64,000 bases of DNA from an uncultured Lachnospiraceae bacterium (GCA_910585215.1 CAJUDQ010000003.1:1-64000); one strand, 5' to 3'. Shown: positions 17,742 to 27,400, numbered from the stretch's first letter. Notes: a model not told the origin generated them from the sequence alone. Made by a program: numbers and translations.

Positions 17742-20700
17742 TCAATATTTTATATCACATTGCCCATAATCATTTCTTCCTGTGGCCACTATTGTTCCGT
17801 CTGTTTTAATACCAATTGTATGATGATATCCGCAGCCAATTGCGATAATATTTTTCCAGTTTTCTACATCACACTGCCCATATCCATTTCTTCCTGTAGC
17901 CACTACTGTTCCATCTTTTTTCAATCCAACTGTATGGTCAACTCCACAGGCAATCGAAATAATATTTTTCCAATCTTTCACATTGCATCGTCCGTCCTGA
18001 TTCGTTCCATCTGCTACTACTGTTCCATCTTCTCTTAATCCAACAATATGAAAATTTTTTACATTAATGGAAATAATATTTTTCCAGTTCTGTACATGAT
18101 ATGGTCCATGATTACCTTTTGTCGTTACTACTGTTCCATCCTTTTGCAGTCCAACTGTATAACAGCCACAGCAAAAAATAGCACTAATATTTCTCCAGTC
18201 TCTTACATCACATTGTCCATAACCATTCTCTCCCCTTGCTACCACTGTTCCATCTTTTCTTAAACCGACTACATGAACACTGCTGCAGGCAATGGAAACA
18301 ATCTCTTTCCAACCTTGCACATCACATTGTCCATTTTTATTACGTCCAACAACTTTTACAGTTCCATAAATACTCAGGCCCACTGTATGATATCTTCCGC
18401 AGGCAATGGAAACAATCTCTTTCCAACTCTGTACATTGCACTGACCCTCTTCATTGTTTCCCACTGCCACAACCGTTCCATTTTGTTTTAAACCAACTGT
18501 TATATAATCACTACAATCAACTGAGATAATATTTTTCCAATCTTTTATATTACATTGCCCCCATTGATTACTTCCTGCTGCTATTACAGTCCCATCTTTT
18601 TTGAGTAGAACTGTATTTTTCATACTGGCTGACATTTTAGAAATATGATATTGTATCTCATTATTGTTGTAATACAAATAATCTGTTTTATTTACTTCTG
18701 TGTGTATCTTTTCAGGATAAATCATTTCAAGATAACGCAGTGCTCTTTTATCATTTTGCTTTGCGGCATTTATATACCATTTTAATGCTTCCTTTTTGTC
18801 TTTTTGTATTCCTTCCCCATACTCACAGCATAACCCGAATTGATATTGTGCCTGCGCATCACCCTGTTCTGCCGCCTCTTTGTACCATTTTGCAGCTTCC
18901 TGCTTATTTTCTTCTGTTCCTATTCCATAATAATAACATTCTGCAAGCTTGAATTGTGCCGCTATATTACCTTTCTCTGCAGCTGTTTTATAATATTTCA
19001 ATGCCTGTTCTCTATCCTTTTGTATCCCCTTTCCATAAAAGAAACTTAGTCCCATACAATATAAGGCGTCTATATGTCCCTTTTCGGCGGCTTTCTTATA
19101 ATGCTCTGCCGCTGTTATCTCATATTGTTCTGCTTTTGTTTCTTCCATATCAACTATCCATGTTTCCGTCAGCATACAGTTTGCCAGATGATACTCCGCA
19201 TCCATATTGCCCTGTTCTGCGGCCTTTTTGTACCATTTTACGGCTTCATTTCTATCTGCAGGACATCCTGTTCCGTTCTCACAGCATACCCCAAATTGAT
19301 TCTGAGCAGCAGCATATCCCTGTTCTGCGGCTTTTTTATACCACTTTACTGCCTCTTGCCTGTTTTCCATAGATTCCATGTACATTCCAAAGGAATATTG
19401 AGCCGGAGCATACCCCTGCTCTGCCGCTGCTTTATACCACTTTGCGGCTTCTGATAGATTTTCTTTTGTTCCCTCCCCTTTTTTATAATATTCTCCCAGT
19501 CTCCACTGCGCCTTGGCATAACTTTGTAGTGCAGCTTTTTCATACCACTTCACTGCTTCTTTTATACTTTTCTTTACCCCCTCCCCTTTCTCATAACAAT
19601 TCCCAAGCTTCCATTGTGCTTCTTTATCTCCATTTAACGCCGCCTCCATAATATTTACAATTGGGCTCACATCTATATTCTGGCTGCCTGCGCCGTATAT
19701 AGCAGCTCCTCTGGCAACAGCAAGTTCTAGGTCTTGTGAACAGCAAACAGGAATATCTCCTGCAAACTGTTTAATCATGCTCTGCACTAAAGGAATCCTG
19801 CTTGTTCCCCCTGACATCAGAACCATTGACAAATCTTTCGGGGATAATCCCGCTGTTGTTAAAAGTGAATAGCACAAACTTATCGTCTGACCTACCATTT
19901 GTGCTATCATCTGATTCAGTTTATCAACAGTCAGAGTATATTCGATATCATTATAACCTGCAGCAATATATTCCACAGCAGTATTCACCGAACTTAACTG
20001 ATGTTTTATCCTTACGGCCGTTTCCGCTATCTGACTGTCAAATCTGCCTTGTCTCTCAGAAGTCCCTCTCAGTTCTTTTAGTATTTCTTTATCTATATGA
20101 GAAATAATATCTGAAAATATCATTCTGTCTATATCGTTCCCACCACAATTTTTCAGACCTGTCGATTCTGTAATCTGTCGAAAGTGCTTATCTTTATACT
20201 CTAAAAGAGAAACATCAAAAGTCCCTCCTCCAAAGTCGTAGATTAAAATTTTCATATTGTCGCTGAATATTTCAATACTCCCTATCGCTGCCGCTGTTGG
20301 TTCGTCTAACAGTATAATATCCCCAAAACCTGCTATATGTGCAGCCCATTCTATTTTTTCCCTCTTGTCGTTCTCATAGGATGCCGGATATGTAATATAC
20401 ACTTTTTCTATCACATCTCCCAGTATGATTTTCTGAACACATTTTTTAATATGACGGAAAAATTCTACATAAAACTCCTCTGGCCGATACTGCCTTCTTC
20501 CTAACATAATGGGAACTTTTTCTCCTAAAAGACGCTTGAACTCCATTTTAAAATGAGAAGGATTTCTCCTGCGATGCAGCATTGCCATCTGGCCAATCAG
20601 CAAAACATCTTCTCCTTCCTGATTTTCCTGAAGAAAAACTGCTGACGGCAGAGAATATTTATCTCCATAACCTAATCCTGTGGCTATATCTACGGGAACA

Positions 20701-20768
20701 GCTTTTCCTGTTTTATCTATTATACACGCGCTGGAATAGCTTGTACCTATATCAATTCCAATAATCAT
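17742..20768 (-). CDS. Hsp70 ATPase - Sel1 repeats - RCC1-type propeller fusion
   Basis: 1008 aa. Residues 1-362 are an Hsp70/actin-type ATPase: phosphate-1 loop IGIDIGTSYSS, phosphate-2 YDFGGGTFDVSLLE (177-190), adenosine motif LMSGGTSRIPLVQSM (317-331). No DnaK interdomain linker or beta-sandwich substrate domain follows. Instead residues 379-675 hold eight full Sel1-like repeats (AxxxLGxCYxxGxGxxKDxxEAxKWYxKAAEQG) plus a partial ninth. Residues 718-1008 hold seven full repeats of about 38 residues (xTVGLKxDGTVVAxGxNxxGQCxVxxWKxIxxIxCGxx) and a closing half repeat, as expected for a seven-bladed RCC1-type propeller. It is probably cytoplasmic, since no signal peptide is seen. Start 20768 has AGGAGGG upstream, 11 bp after the previous Hsp70 gene. 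Both repeat blocks are likely protein-binding platforms (inference). Confidence 0.85.
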   Translation of the reverse strand: MIIGIDIGTSYSSACIIDKTGKAVPVDIATGLGYGDKYSLPSAVFLQENQEGEDVLLIGQMAMLHRRRNPSHFKMEFKRLLGEKVPIMLGRRQYRPEEFYVEFFRHIKKCVQKIILGDVIEKVYITYPASYENDKREKIEWAAHIAGFGDIILLDEPTAAAIGSIEIFSDNMKILIYDFGGGTFDVSLLEYKDKHFRQITESTGLKNCGGNDIDRMIFSDIISHIDKEILKELRGTSERQGRFDSQIAETAVRIKHQLSSVNTAVEYIAAGYNDIEYTLTVDKLNQMIAQMVGQTISLCYSLLTTAGLSPKDLSMVLMSGGTSRIPLVQSMIKQFAGDIPVCCSQDLELAVARGAAIYGAGSQNIDVSPIVNIMEAALNGDKEAQWKLGNCYEKGEGVKKSIKEAVKWYEKAALQSYAKAQWRLGEYYKKGEGTKENLSEAAKWYKAAAEQGYAPAQYSFGMYMESMENRQEAVKWYKKAAEQGYAAAQNQFGVCCENGTGCPADRNEAVKWYKKAAEQGNMDAEYHLANCMLTETWIVDMEETKAEQYEITAAEHYKKAAEKGHIDALYCMGLSFFYGKGIQKDREQALKYYKTAAEKGNIAAQFKLAECYYYGIGTEENKQEAAKWYKEAAEQGDAQAQYQFGLCCEYGEGIQKDKKEALKWYINAAKQNDKRALRYLEMIYPEKIHTEVNKTDYLYYNNNEIQYHISKMSASMKNTVLLKKDGTVIAAGSNQWGQCNIKDWKNIISVDCSDYITVGLKQNGTVVAVGNNEEGQCNVQSWKEIVSIACGRYHTVGLSIYGTVKVVGRNKNGQCDVQGWKEIVSIACSSVHVVGLRKDGTVVARGENGYGQCDVRDWRNISAIFCCGCYTVGLQKDGTVVTTKGNHGPYHVQNWKNIISINVKNFHIVGLREDGTVVADGTNQDGRCNVKDWKNIISIACGVDHTVGLKKDGTVVATGRNGYGQCDVENWKNIIAIGCGYHHTIGIKTDGTIVATGRNDYGQCDIKY

Positions 20769-20779
20769 AACAATCCCTC

Positions 20780-22480
20780 CTATGCTTTTAAAAAGGCCTG
20801 AAGTTCTTTGTAAAAGCCACATAAAACTTCTGCTTCATCTGCAGTATATCTTCTGTCAAATATTCTGCTGTCAAATATTTTATCGTCCAGATAAATATCA
20901 TTGTTTTTTCCCAGATGAATTGTTCCTCTTACAAATTCTTCCCATGTAATAAATCTTAGCTCTCTTAGACAACTTTTATTGAGGATTCCTCCTTCATAAA
21001 TCAAAGTAGTATTATTAAATTTCAAATGGCCTTCCTTAAATTCTGTAAATACAGTTGGAGCTAAAGTCTGAATTAAAGCCATTTTTTCTATACCATCTAT
21101 CTTCCCGTTCCAACCCGCATATATTTCCAAAAAAGGTAACTTTTCTTTATCTAAAACAAATCTTTGCTTCGCCTTATCCAACATATTTTTATTTTCTGAT
21201 TTGTTTAAAAGAATATGAAGCAGATCAAGACAGCAAAAATCCTCTTTAGACACTGACAGATTAAAAACCTTCCTCATTTCTGAATTGTTATAATTATCAA
21301 AAAATTGTTTTGGCGTTTTCTTATCATTTTTTATGCTGTTGTCTTTCTTTTCTTTTTCCTTTGTATTTATTATCTCCTTGCTATGATATTCTGATTTTTT
21401 TAAAGATTCATATGCAACAGCCCCGCGTGCAACAGCAAGCTCAAGGTCCTGTGAACAGAAAACCGGAACTGTCCCTGCAAACTGTTTTACCATGCTCTGT
21501 ACCAAAGGAATCCTGCTTGTTCCTCCCACCATAAGTACAGCGGACAAATCTTTTTCAGTTATTTCTGCTTTTATAAGCAGTGTCCTGCATAAATTTACTG
21601 TCTGCCCCACCATTCCTGCTATCATCTGATTCAGCTCATCTGTTGTTAATGTATATTCCATATCATCAAAACCTATGGGAATATACTCTTTGCTGACGCT
21701 GGCAGAAGTAAGCTGATGTTTGATTTTGACAGCGGCCTCTGCTATACGGCTGTCAAGCTTTATTTTATTTTCCGGCTTTTTACTTACCATATCAAGCACT
21801 TCTTTGTCAATATGCTCTGCAATATCTTTAAATATCAGCCTGTCTATATCACTTCCGCCACAATTTTCTATACCGGCAGGCTCGGCAAGCAGCCGAAATA
21901 TACCATTCCTATATTCCAAAAGCGACGCATCAAATGTGCCGCCGCCAAAATCATATACCAAAAGCTTCATATTATCATAAAGATTTTCAGGATAACTCAT
22001 TGCTGCAGCCGTCGGCTCGTCCACAAGAGTAATCTCGTTAAATCCCGCCATATGTGCTGCCCACTCTATCTTTTCTTTTTTCACCTTATCAAAGGATGCT
22101 GGATATGTAATATATGCCATATCAATATTTTTATCTATGCTTATTTTCTCCACACATTTTTTCATATGCCGGAAAAATTCCGTATAGAATTCCTCCGGCA
22201 TAAACTGGCTCTCTCCCAACATAACAGGAAATTTCTGTCCTAACAGGCGTTTAAATTCCATTCGAAAACGAGACGGCTTTATCGCTCTGCTGTTCATTGC
22301 CGCCTGCCCGATTAATAAAGTATTATCCCCCTGTTTTTCTTCAAGAAATACTGCTGACGGCAAGGAATATTTATCCCCATAACCAAGCCCTGTGGCAATA
22401 TCGACAGGAACTGCCTCTCCATTTTTACCCAGCATACATACACTGGAATAACTTGTTCCTATGTCTATTCCTATTATCAT
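20780..22480 (-). CDS. Hsp70-family ATPase with novel C-terminal region
   Basis: 566 aa. The first 365 residues are an Hsp70 ATPase very close to that of the next gene (shared VPVDIATGLGYGDKYSLPSA, YDFGGGTFDASLLE, VGGTSRIPLVQSM), so the pair arose by tandem duplication. After a Lys-rich linker (about 366-405), residues 410-566 form a region I do not recognise, with LDLLHILLNKSE and WEEFVRGTIHLG segments. There is no DVLLLD linker or DnaK substrate-binding domain. GGAAGGAG lies 7 nt before the ATG. It probably hydrolyses ATP with the GrpE-like protein as exchange factor (inference). Confidence 0.85.
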   Translation of the reverse strand: MIIGIDIGTSYSSVCMLGKNGEAVPVDIATGLGYGDKYSLPSAVFLEEKQGDNTLLIGQAAMNSRAIKPSRFRMEFKRLLGQKFPVMLGESQFMPEEFYTEFFRHMKKCVEKISIDKNIDMAYITYPASFDKVKKEKIEWAAHMAGFNEITLVDEPTAAAMSYPENLYDNMKLLVYDFGGGTFDASLLEYRNGIFRLLAEPAGIENCGGSDIDRLIFKDIAEHIDKEVLDMVSKKPENKIKLDSRIAEAAVKIKHQLTSASVSKEYIPIGFDDMEYTLTTDELNQMIAGMVGQTVNLCRTLLIKAEITEKDLSAVLMVGGTSRIPLVQSMVKQFAGTVPVFCSQDLELAVARGAVAYESLKKSEYHSKEIINTKEKEKKDNSIKNDKKTPKQFFDNYNNSEMRKVFNLSVSKEDFCCLDLLHILLNKSENKNMLDKAKQRFVLDKEKLPFLEIYAGWNGKIDGIEKMALIQTLAPTVFTEFKEGHLKFNNTTLIYEGGILNKSCLRELRFITWEEFVRGTIHLGKNNDIYLDDKIFDSRIFDRRYTADEAEVLCGFYKELQAFLKA

Positions 22481-22555
22481 TTTTTTCTCCTTCCATACAC
22501 TAACATTTTTTTGATGCTACTAATAAAAACAGGAAAGTCAGGGAATAAATTTATT

Positions 22556-23089
22556 TTATTGCTTTTCCTGAAAATATTTGTGTGTTCCTACCTTATACAC
22601 CTTGAACGGCTGCATAAAATCACCCTTATTATCAATAAAAGTATATAAAGTAATCTCTAAATCAGACGTTCCGCCAAATCCATCCTCATCCTCCCAGTAC
22701 CGTCCGTCCGGCTGAATCTGCCAGAGCATAAGATACTGGTTTCCATATGTCTCAAACGAGGTTCTAAAGCGAACAACCGGCTCCATGTATTTTTCAGATT
22801 CCAGATATTCTACCCATTCCTTTTCTTTGACTATTCCTGGAAAATCAATAATTCTTCCTTCTGTGTCTACAATTGTTTTTCTTATCTCTGTATCGATAAA
22901 TTCCACATCTACTTTTTCATCTCTTTTAAACAACTGCTTCCCGAATGTCACCCGCTGAGTAAACGGATATACTTTCGGTTCTTTCGACTGTGTCTCTTTT
23001 GGAACGGCTTCTGATAATATTTGTGCTGTCTGTTTTTCTTCAGTTTTTCGTTCCTCCCTGCCAAATAACCTTTGAAACAATTCCATCAT
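22556..23089 (-). CDS. Unknown 177-aa protein in the Hsp70-dynamin operon
   Basis: I do not recognise a family. The first ten residues (MMELFQRLFG) could form a short amphipathic helix, followed by a charged, probably disordered stretch to about residue 40. The rest looks like a compact beta-rich domain with many aromatics (VRFRTSFETYG, LMLWQIQPDGRYWEDEDGFGG). It starts 3 bp after the stop of the second dynamin gene and shares its GGAG site, so it is firmly part of the operon. A 75-bp gap follows before the first Hsp70 gene. It may be an adaptor for the GTPase or Hsp70; this is a guess. Confidence 0.7.
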   Translation of the reverse strand: MMELFQRLFGREERKTEEKQTAQILSEAVPKETQSKEPKVYPFTQRVTFGKQLFKRDEKVDVEFIDTEIRKTIVDTEGRIIDFPGIVKEKEWVEYLESEKYMEPVVRFRTSFETYGNQYLMLWQIQPDGRYWEDEDGFGGTSDLEITLYTFIDNKGDFMQPFKVYKVGTHKYFQEKQ

Positions 23090-23092
23090 AAT

Positions 23093-24652
23093 TTACTCCT
23101 CCACAAGCGCATTTAGATGATAATATAAATATTCATATGAACGTGCCACAATAGAAGCCATACTGATATAAGAATTATCTCTCATAAAATCAGCTGCTCT
23201 GCCATTCCAGATATCATGTTTTCTTCTTGCCGCTATCTCTAATTCCTTTACAGAACTGCCCATTGGCATTCCAAGCCGCTGCTCCGGCATACGTCCGTTT
23301 TCACCCATAATGCACAAAAAATCTTTTCTTTCATCTTCATCATAAAATTTAATCTGTCCGTTATAATATAACTGTAAAGCTTCAAGCTCCTGTAATACAT
23401 GAACAGAAGAAATAATTCTGTTTATTTCCAGTTCTATCATAGCACAGGTATTCTGCAGGCTTTTACTGACAGTCCCTTGTTTATCCGCGGACTTTTTCAC
23501 CCATAAGATATAGGAGCGCAAATGCTGAAAAATATAATTGCTTTTCAACAGAAATGTCCTGTTTCCAAAATGATTTAAAAGCATCTCCTCCACTGCTCTG
23601 ATTCCACATTTTTCCTCAAGAACAGATTTTAATTCTTCCTCCTTCTTTCCTTCCTTTATTAAACGAACCATTTCATAAATTCCATATTGGGAGAGCTTTT
23701 TCATCAACTCTTTGCGCTGATTTTTTGTACCTATTTCCTGAAGGAATTTTTTCTCGCTTTGTTCAAAATCTTTTGCCGAAAATAAAAGTGCTTCCAGTTC
23801 ATCATAAGATTTCTCCGATATTTTTTCCAGAACACCAAAATCCTCTTTTGTAAGCTGTACATAACCCTCGACAGGCTTTGCGGATACAGGGAGAATTGAA
23901 TAAATCATACTTTTTATCATATGGTCGCTCATAATATGCTCGGAAACTTCTCTTGCTCTGTCAATGGGAAGCGCAGCTTCTCCCACTTCCCACAGATAGT
24001 CTGCCTTTGTCAAAATTCCTACTGAATTAATTGGAGATACCGACTGTTCTGCCAAAAAAGACCTTAATGTTTCACCGTCCTTCTCATTCAATGTACGGTT
24101 AAATGCATATATAATAGCATCCGCATTTGACGCTTCCCGCCTTGTATTGGCATCTCCGGAAAGAGCCAGAAAATCTTTTGTATTTTTCGCATCCTTGCCA
24201 TATGAGGAATTTAGACCTGGAGTATCAATAAATTCAATTTTTTTAAGTACCTCGCTCGGATAATAGATAATAATATATTTCACATGCTCGATACGTGGAT
24301 TCTGCTCCTTATACAGCCTGTTTGACCATTTTGCAAGGTCACAGAACGGGGCATTCTCCTCTTTGCCATCGTCAAAGCATATGGTAAGGGATTTTTCTTT
24401 GGCGTATTTAAACCAGCATACTGTATAGGTGGTCTCTGTTGTACCTGTATCAACAATATCCGCCCCTAAAAGAGCGTTCATAAAGGTAGACTTTCCTGCC
24501 TTCATAATACCCACTACCGCTACACGAAGCGGCATAGCAAGTCTTTTTTTCATATCAAGCAAAATATGGTAAAATTCTTCTGCCTCGCCACACTCCTTGC
24601 AAAGGTGAATAGAATTATTTAAAAGCTTCCCGACTTCATCTCTCAATGACAT
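23093..24652 (-). CDS. Dynamin-like GTPase, smaller paralogue
   Basis: 519 aa. The GTPase motifs are G1 GIMKAGKS (48-55), G3 DTPG (143-146) and G4 TKAD (215-218). A G1 of this form and the long helical region after residue 250 fit the bacterial dynamin-like family. There is no clear membrane segment, unlike the partner at 25420-27387, as in bacterial dynamin pairs where one subunit is membrane-bound. I chose the Met at 24652, which overlaps the end of the GrpE-like gene by 17 bp; a Met 11 codons upstream is possible. The two GTPases flank the exchange-factor gene. Confidence 0.8.
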   Translation of the reverse strand: MSLRDEVGKLLNNSIHLCKECGEAEEFYHILLDMKKRLAMPLRVAVVGIMKAGKSTFMNALLGADIVDTGTTETTYTVCWFKYAKEKSLTICFDDGKEENAPFCDLAKWSNRLYKEQNPRIEHVKYIIIYYPSEVLKKIEFIDTPGLNSSYGKDAKNTKDFLALSGDANTRREASNADAIIYAFNRTLNEKDGETLRSFLAEQSVSPINSVGILTKADYLWEVGEAALPIDRAREVSEHIMSDHMIKSMIYSILPVSAKPVEGYVQLTKEDFGVLEKISEKSYDELEALLFSAKDFEQSEKKFLQEIGTKNQRKELMKKLSQYGIYEMVRLIKEGKKEEELKSVLEEKCGIRAVEEMLLNHFGNRTFLLKSNYIFQHLRSYILWVKKSADKQGTVSKSLQNTCAMIELEINRIISSVHVLQELEALQLYYNGQIKFYDEDERKDFLCIMGENGRMPEQRLGMPMGSSVKELEIAARRKHDIWNGRAADFMRDNSYISMASIVARSYEYLYYHLNALVEE

Positions 24653-25394
24653 AATCTTCTTCCTCCGTATACAAAATAAGTTCAACAGGTCGTATCATTT
24701 CTTCCTTATAAATATACCCTGGTCTTAAAACGGCCGCTACATGTCCCTCCATATCAGGATTGTCTGTCTGCCTGACCCCCGCAATTATATGCTTACTGTC
24801 GTCAAATTCTTCTACCTGCTCTATTACTTCCACATCCGCATTTTCCAGTATTCTTCTCGTGTGATTTAACTCACCTTCAATTACTTTAATGATATTCTTC
24901 TCTCCTGATTCTTTTGCTATATCCAGCTTTATCATCAGATTGTCACGCAATGTAATAATTTGTTTTATAATATTCAGACTTTCTTTTGAGTCTTCTTCCT
25001 TTTTCTGCTGTTCCTTTTCTTTTTCTGCTGCTTTTCTCTGTTGTTCCCTCTCTTTTTCTTCTCTTTCCTGCTGTTCTTTTTCCTTTTGCCCTTCTTCTAT
25101 TCCTTCTTTTTCCTTTATACTATCTTTTAAAAGCATATATTTTTTTTCAATCTGCTCATAATTCCACTGTTTAATATTAATATCTTCAATCTTTCTTTTT
25201 GCCTGAACAGACTGTTCTGTAAGAGTGTCAAGATATTCACAGACTGCTTTATCCTGAAAGAGCCAGTTGATAACTTCTATAATTTTTGGCGACATTTTTA
25301 TTTCCACTTTTGGAAAGTCAAGTCCGCACTGTTCAAATACACAATTCAATGCATCCCTTAGACGAACCATACTGCTATAACGATTTTCCTTCAT
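24636..25394 (-). CDS. GrpE-like nucleotide exchange factor with extended coiled coil
   Basis: 252 aa. Residues 85-140 are an extreme Glu/Lys/Gln coiled coil. Residues about 140-252 follow GrpE: a helix (LRDNLMIKLDIAKES), then a compact beta domain with FDDSKHIIAGVRQTD, VAAVLRPGYIYKEEMIRPVEL, matching the GrpE FDPxxHEAV ... VxEVLQKGYxLxDRVLRPAxV pattern. GrpE dimers release ADP from Hsp70. The first 60 residues are not recognised. It stands 25 bp after the large GTPase gene and overlaps the smaller one. Partners are likely the two operon Hsp70s. The GrpE call is by motif only. Confidence 0.65.
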   Translation of the reverse strand: MKENRYSSMVRLRDALNCVFEQCGLDFPKVEIKMSPKIIEVINWLFQDKAVCEYLDTLTEQSVQAKRKIEDINIKQWNYEQIEKKYMLLKDSIKEKEGIEEGQKEKEQQEREEKEREQQRKAAEKEKEQQKKEEDSKESLNIIKQIITLRDNLMIKLDIAKESGEKNIIKVIEGELNHTRRILENADVEVIEQVEEFDDSKHIIAGVRQTDNPDMEGHVAAVLRPGYIYKEEMIRPVELILYTEEEDYVIER

Positions 25395-25419
25395 TTATTC
25401 ACTCTCCTTATTATTTGTG

Positions 25420-27387
25420 TTATAAAAAGTCATAAGTTACTTCGCCGTCTTTTTCAGTGCTCTTTTCACTGCTTTTTTCCTTCTCTTTCATTTTATCCAC
25501 TTCAAGAAAAACAATATGATAGGAATCTGCAAGATTCTTTATCTTTTTTTTGCTGTTTTGAAGTTCACCGCGCTTTTCCTCAAGCTCGTCTTTTCCAAGA
25601 CGGATATTACTTTTTATCTGAACGGCATTATCTTCAATCTCATGTATTCTATTCTCTAAGGAAGTCTGGAAGGACTGTACTGTTTCCTGTTTGAGATGTG
25701 TAGTAATATTGTTTACATCTGTTTTCATATCGTCCATTACAGTCATAATATACTGCTGTAATACTTGCTTTACCTTATTAACATCAGTATTATTATATGT
25801 CTGACAAAGAGTATGTACCCCTTTTAAAGTGCCTATCATGCCTCCTCCCGATGAACCTACCGCCATTCCAGCCTTTACTCCGATAACAGCTCCTGCCGGT
25901 CCTCCCAAAAGAAGTCCCCCGATTCCTCCGATAATCGTACCGACAGCTCCTCCAACCGCTGTAAAAACATAAGCGTCTCTTCCTATTTCTCCGCCTTTTT
26001 CCTTTATTCTTGACACTTTTGTCTGTCCTGAAAAATCAACTTCAATTTCGGAAGAAGTACTTACATTCATATTTTGAAGAAGCTTTTTATTAATATCCAT
26101 TGTCAGTCCAAGGCTTTCATTTACATCTCCTATCAATTGATTTGTGCTGTTCATGATTAAATTTTTGACTGCCATTACTCCCGTTACAAACTCATGATTA
26201 ATTTCTTCAAGAACTTTATTTCGATTATCTTCTTTGCAGATATTTTTTCCAAGTTTCGTCAAGTTCCTGTCTAAAATCTGATTTGCCGCCATGCGGGTTT
26301 CTCTCTGCTGTTTTGCCACGTCATTATTTAACAACATAAATCTGTCATTGATATCTGTTTTCCATTTTGCGCCGCTTTCCTGAAGATTTTTCAAACGCTC
26401 TTTTTCCATATTTAAGGCGGCAAGCATTTTTTCTACATCTTCTTTACTGTTGTCAAGCGCCTGATATTGAGTTTCCAGAGCATAAGAAATCTTTTCAAGC
26501 TCCCTGAGAACCTCTGTTACATACGGCAAAATCATTACTTCTGCCCTTGTCTGCTCGATTGTTGCCTGTATGCACTGCTCCAGCTCTTCAAAATTACTGT
26601 TTTCATAATACATGGAAGTACCCTTTTCAAGATACTTTATTTTTGAAAGGCTTGAAACAGGAATTACCTTAATATCATTATCAGACATACCAATTGTATC
26701 ATGAATTTTTTTACGGTTATCCTCCACAATCACATCATATTCTGCATTTTTATCAATTTTTGTAATTGGAAATAAAATATTCTGACAATATTCATAACCA
26801 CGCTTTAAAAAAGAAAGTTCACTCTCTGTAAAACCTGCATATGTATCACTGACAAACAACAGCAAATCTGCATCTGGCAAAACACTGTATGATGTCTGAG
26901 CATGAACAATATTAAGGCTTCCTACTCCCGGTGTATCTACAACAACGATACCATTTCTTAAAAATTCATTTGGAAGATATACATTCAGGGCTGTCACATT
27001 TTTGTAATTATTCGGATTTCCTTTTTCAGATACATAATCTTGAATCTGTTCTCTTGTGATTTCTTCTATTTTGCAGTTTCCATTCTCTTTCTGGCTGATT
27101 GCCTCAATCTTTTCTTTTTTTCCATAACGAAGATACGTTACTACATTTGTACATACATTGATATCAACAGGAAATATGGGAATCACCTCATTAATCAGAG
27201 CATTTAAAAGCGAAGATTTTCCCCGTCTTGCTTCCCCTACGGCAACCAGCATAAATTCCTTCTTCTCATACTTCTCGATTATTTCTTTGATTTTTGCCGC
27301 TGATATGGGATAACCAAGCTCCTCTGCCAGCGTCGCGCTCCTTTTCATCAATGTACTGCTCTGATTTTTTAATTCTGCAAATGTCAT
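25420..27387 (-). CDS. Dynamin-like GTPase with membrane hairpin
   Basis: 655 aa. G1 GEARRGKS (51-58), a G2 Thr near 80-84, G3 DTPG (151-154) and G4 TKID (209-212). A helical stalk with coiled-coil character spans about 290-460. Residues about 465-520 form a Gly/Ala-rich hydrophobic hairpin (GGAVGTIIGGIGGLLLGGPA), typical of the membrane paddle of bacterial dynamins. A charged coiled coil closes the protein. Such GTPases tubulate, fuse or repair membranes. GAAAGGAG precedes the ATG, 13 bp after the 173-aa gene. Confidence 0.85.
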   Translation of the reverse strand: MTFAELKNQSSTLMKRSATLAEELGYPISAAKIKEIIEKYEKKEFMLVAVGEARRGKSSLLNALINEVIPIFPVDINVCTNVVTYLRYGKKEKIEAISQKENGNCKIEEITREQIQDYVSEKGNPNNYKNVTALNVYLPNEFLRNGIVVVDTPGVGSLNIVHAQTSYSVLPDADLLLFVSDTYAGFTESELSFLKRGYEYCQNILFPITKIDKNAEYDVIVEDNRKKIHDTIGMSDNDIKVIPVSSLSKIKYLEKGTSMYYENSNFEELEQCIQATIEQTRAEVMILPYVTEVLRELEKISYALETQYQALDNSKEDVEKMLAALNMEKERLKNLQESGAKWKTDINDRFMLLNNDVAKQQRETRMAANQILDRNLTKLGKNICKEDNRNKVLEEINHEFVTGVMAVKNLIMNSTNQLIGDVNESLGLTMDINKKLLQNMNVSTSSEIEVDFSGQTKVSRIKEKGGEIGRDAYVFTAVGGAVGTIIGGIGGLLLGGPAGAVIGVKAGMAVGSSGGGMIGTLKGVHTLCQTYNNTDVNKVKQVLQQYIMTVMDDMKTDVNNITTHLKQETVQSFQTSLENRIHEIEDNAVQIKSNIRLGKDELEEKRGELQNSKKKIKNLADSYHIVFLEVDKMKEKEKSSEKSTEKDGEVTYDFL

Positions 27388-27400
27388 ATAAAACTCCTTT

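Noticed and set aside
18000..19700. Regularly spaced repeats that could look like a CRISPR array or satellite
   Set aside because: They encode the Sel1 and RCC1 repeats of the Hsp70 fusion in one open frame, with diverged codons and no constant repeat-spacer pattern.
24889..25174. Two overlapping plus-strand Ser/Phe-rich open frames
   Set aside because: They are antisense to the Glu/Lys/Gln coiled coil of the GrpE-like gene, have no ribosome site and are low in complexity.
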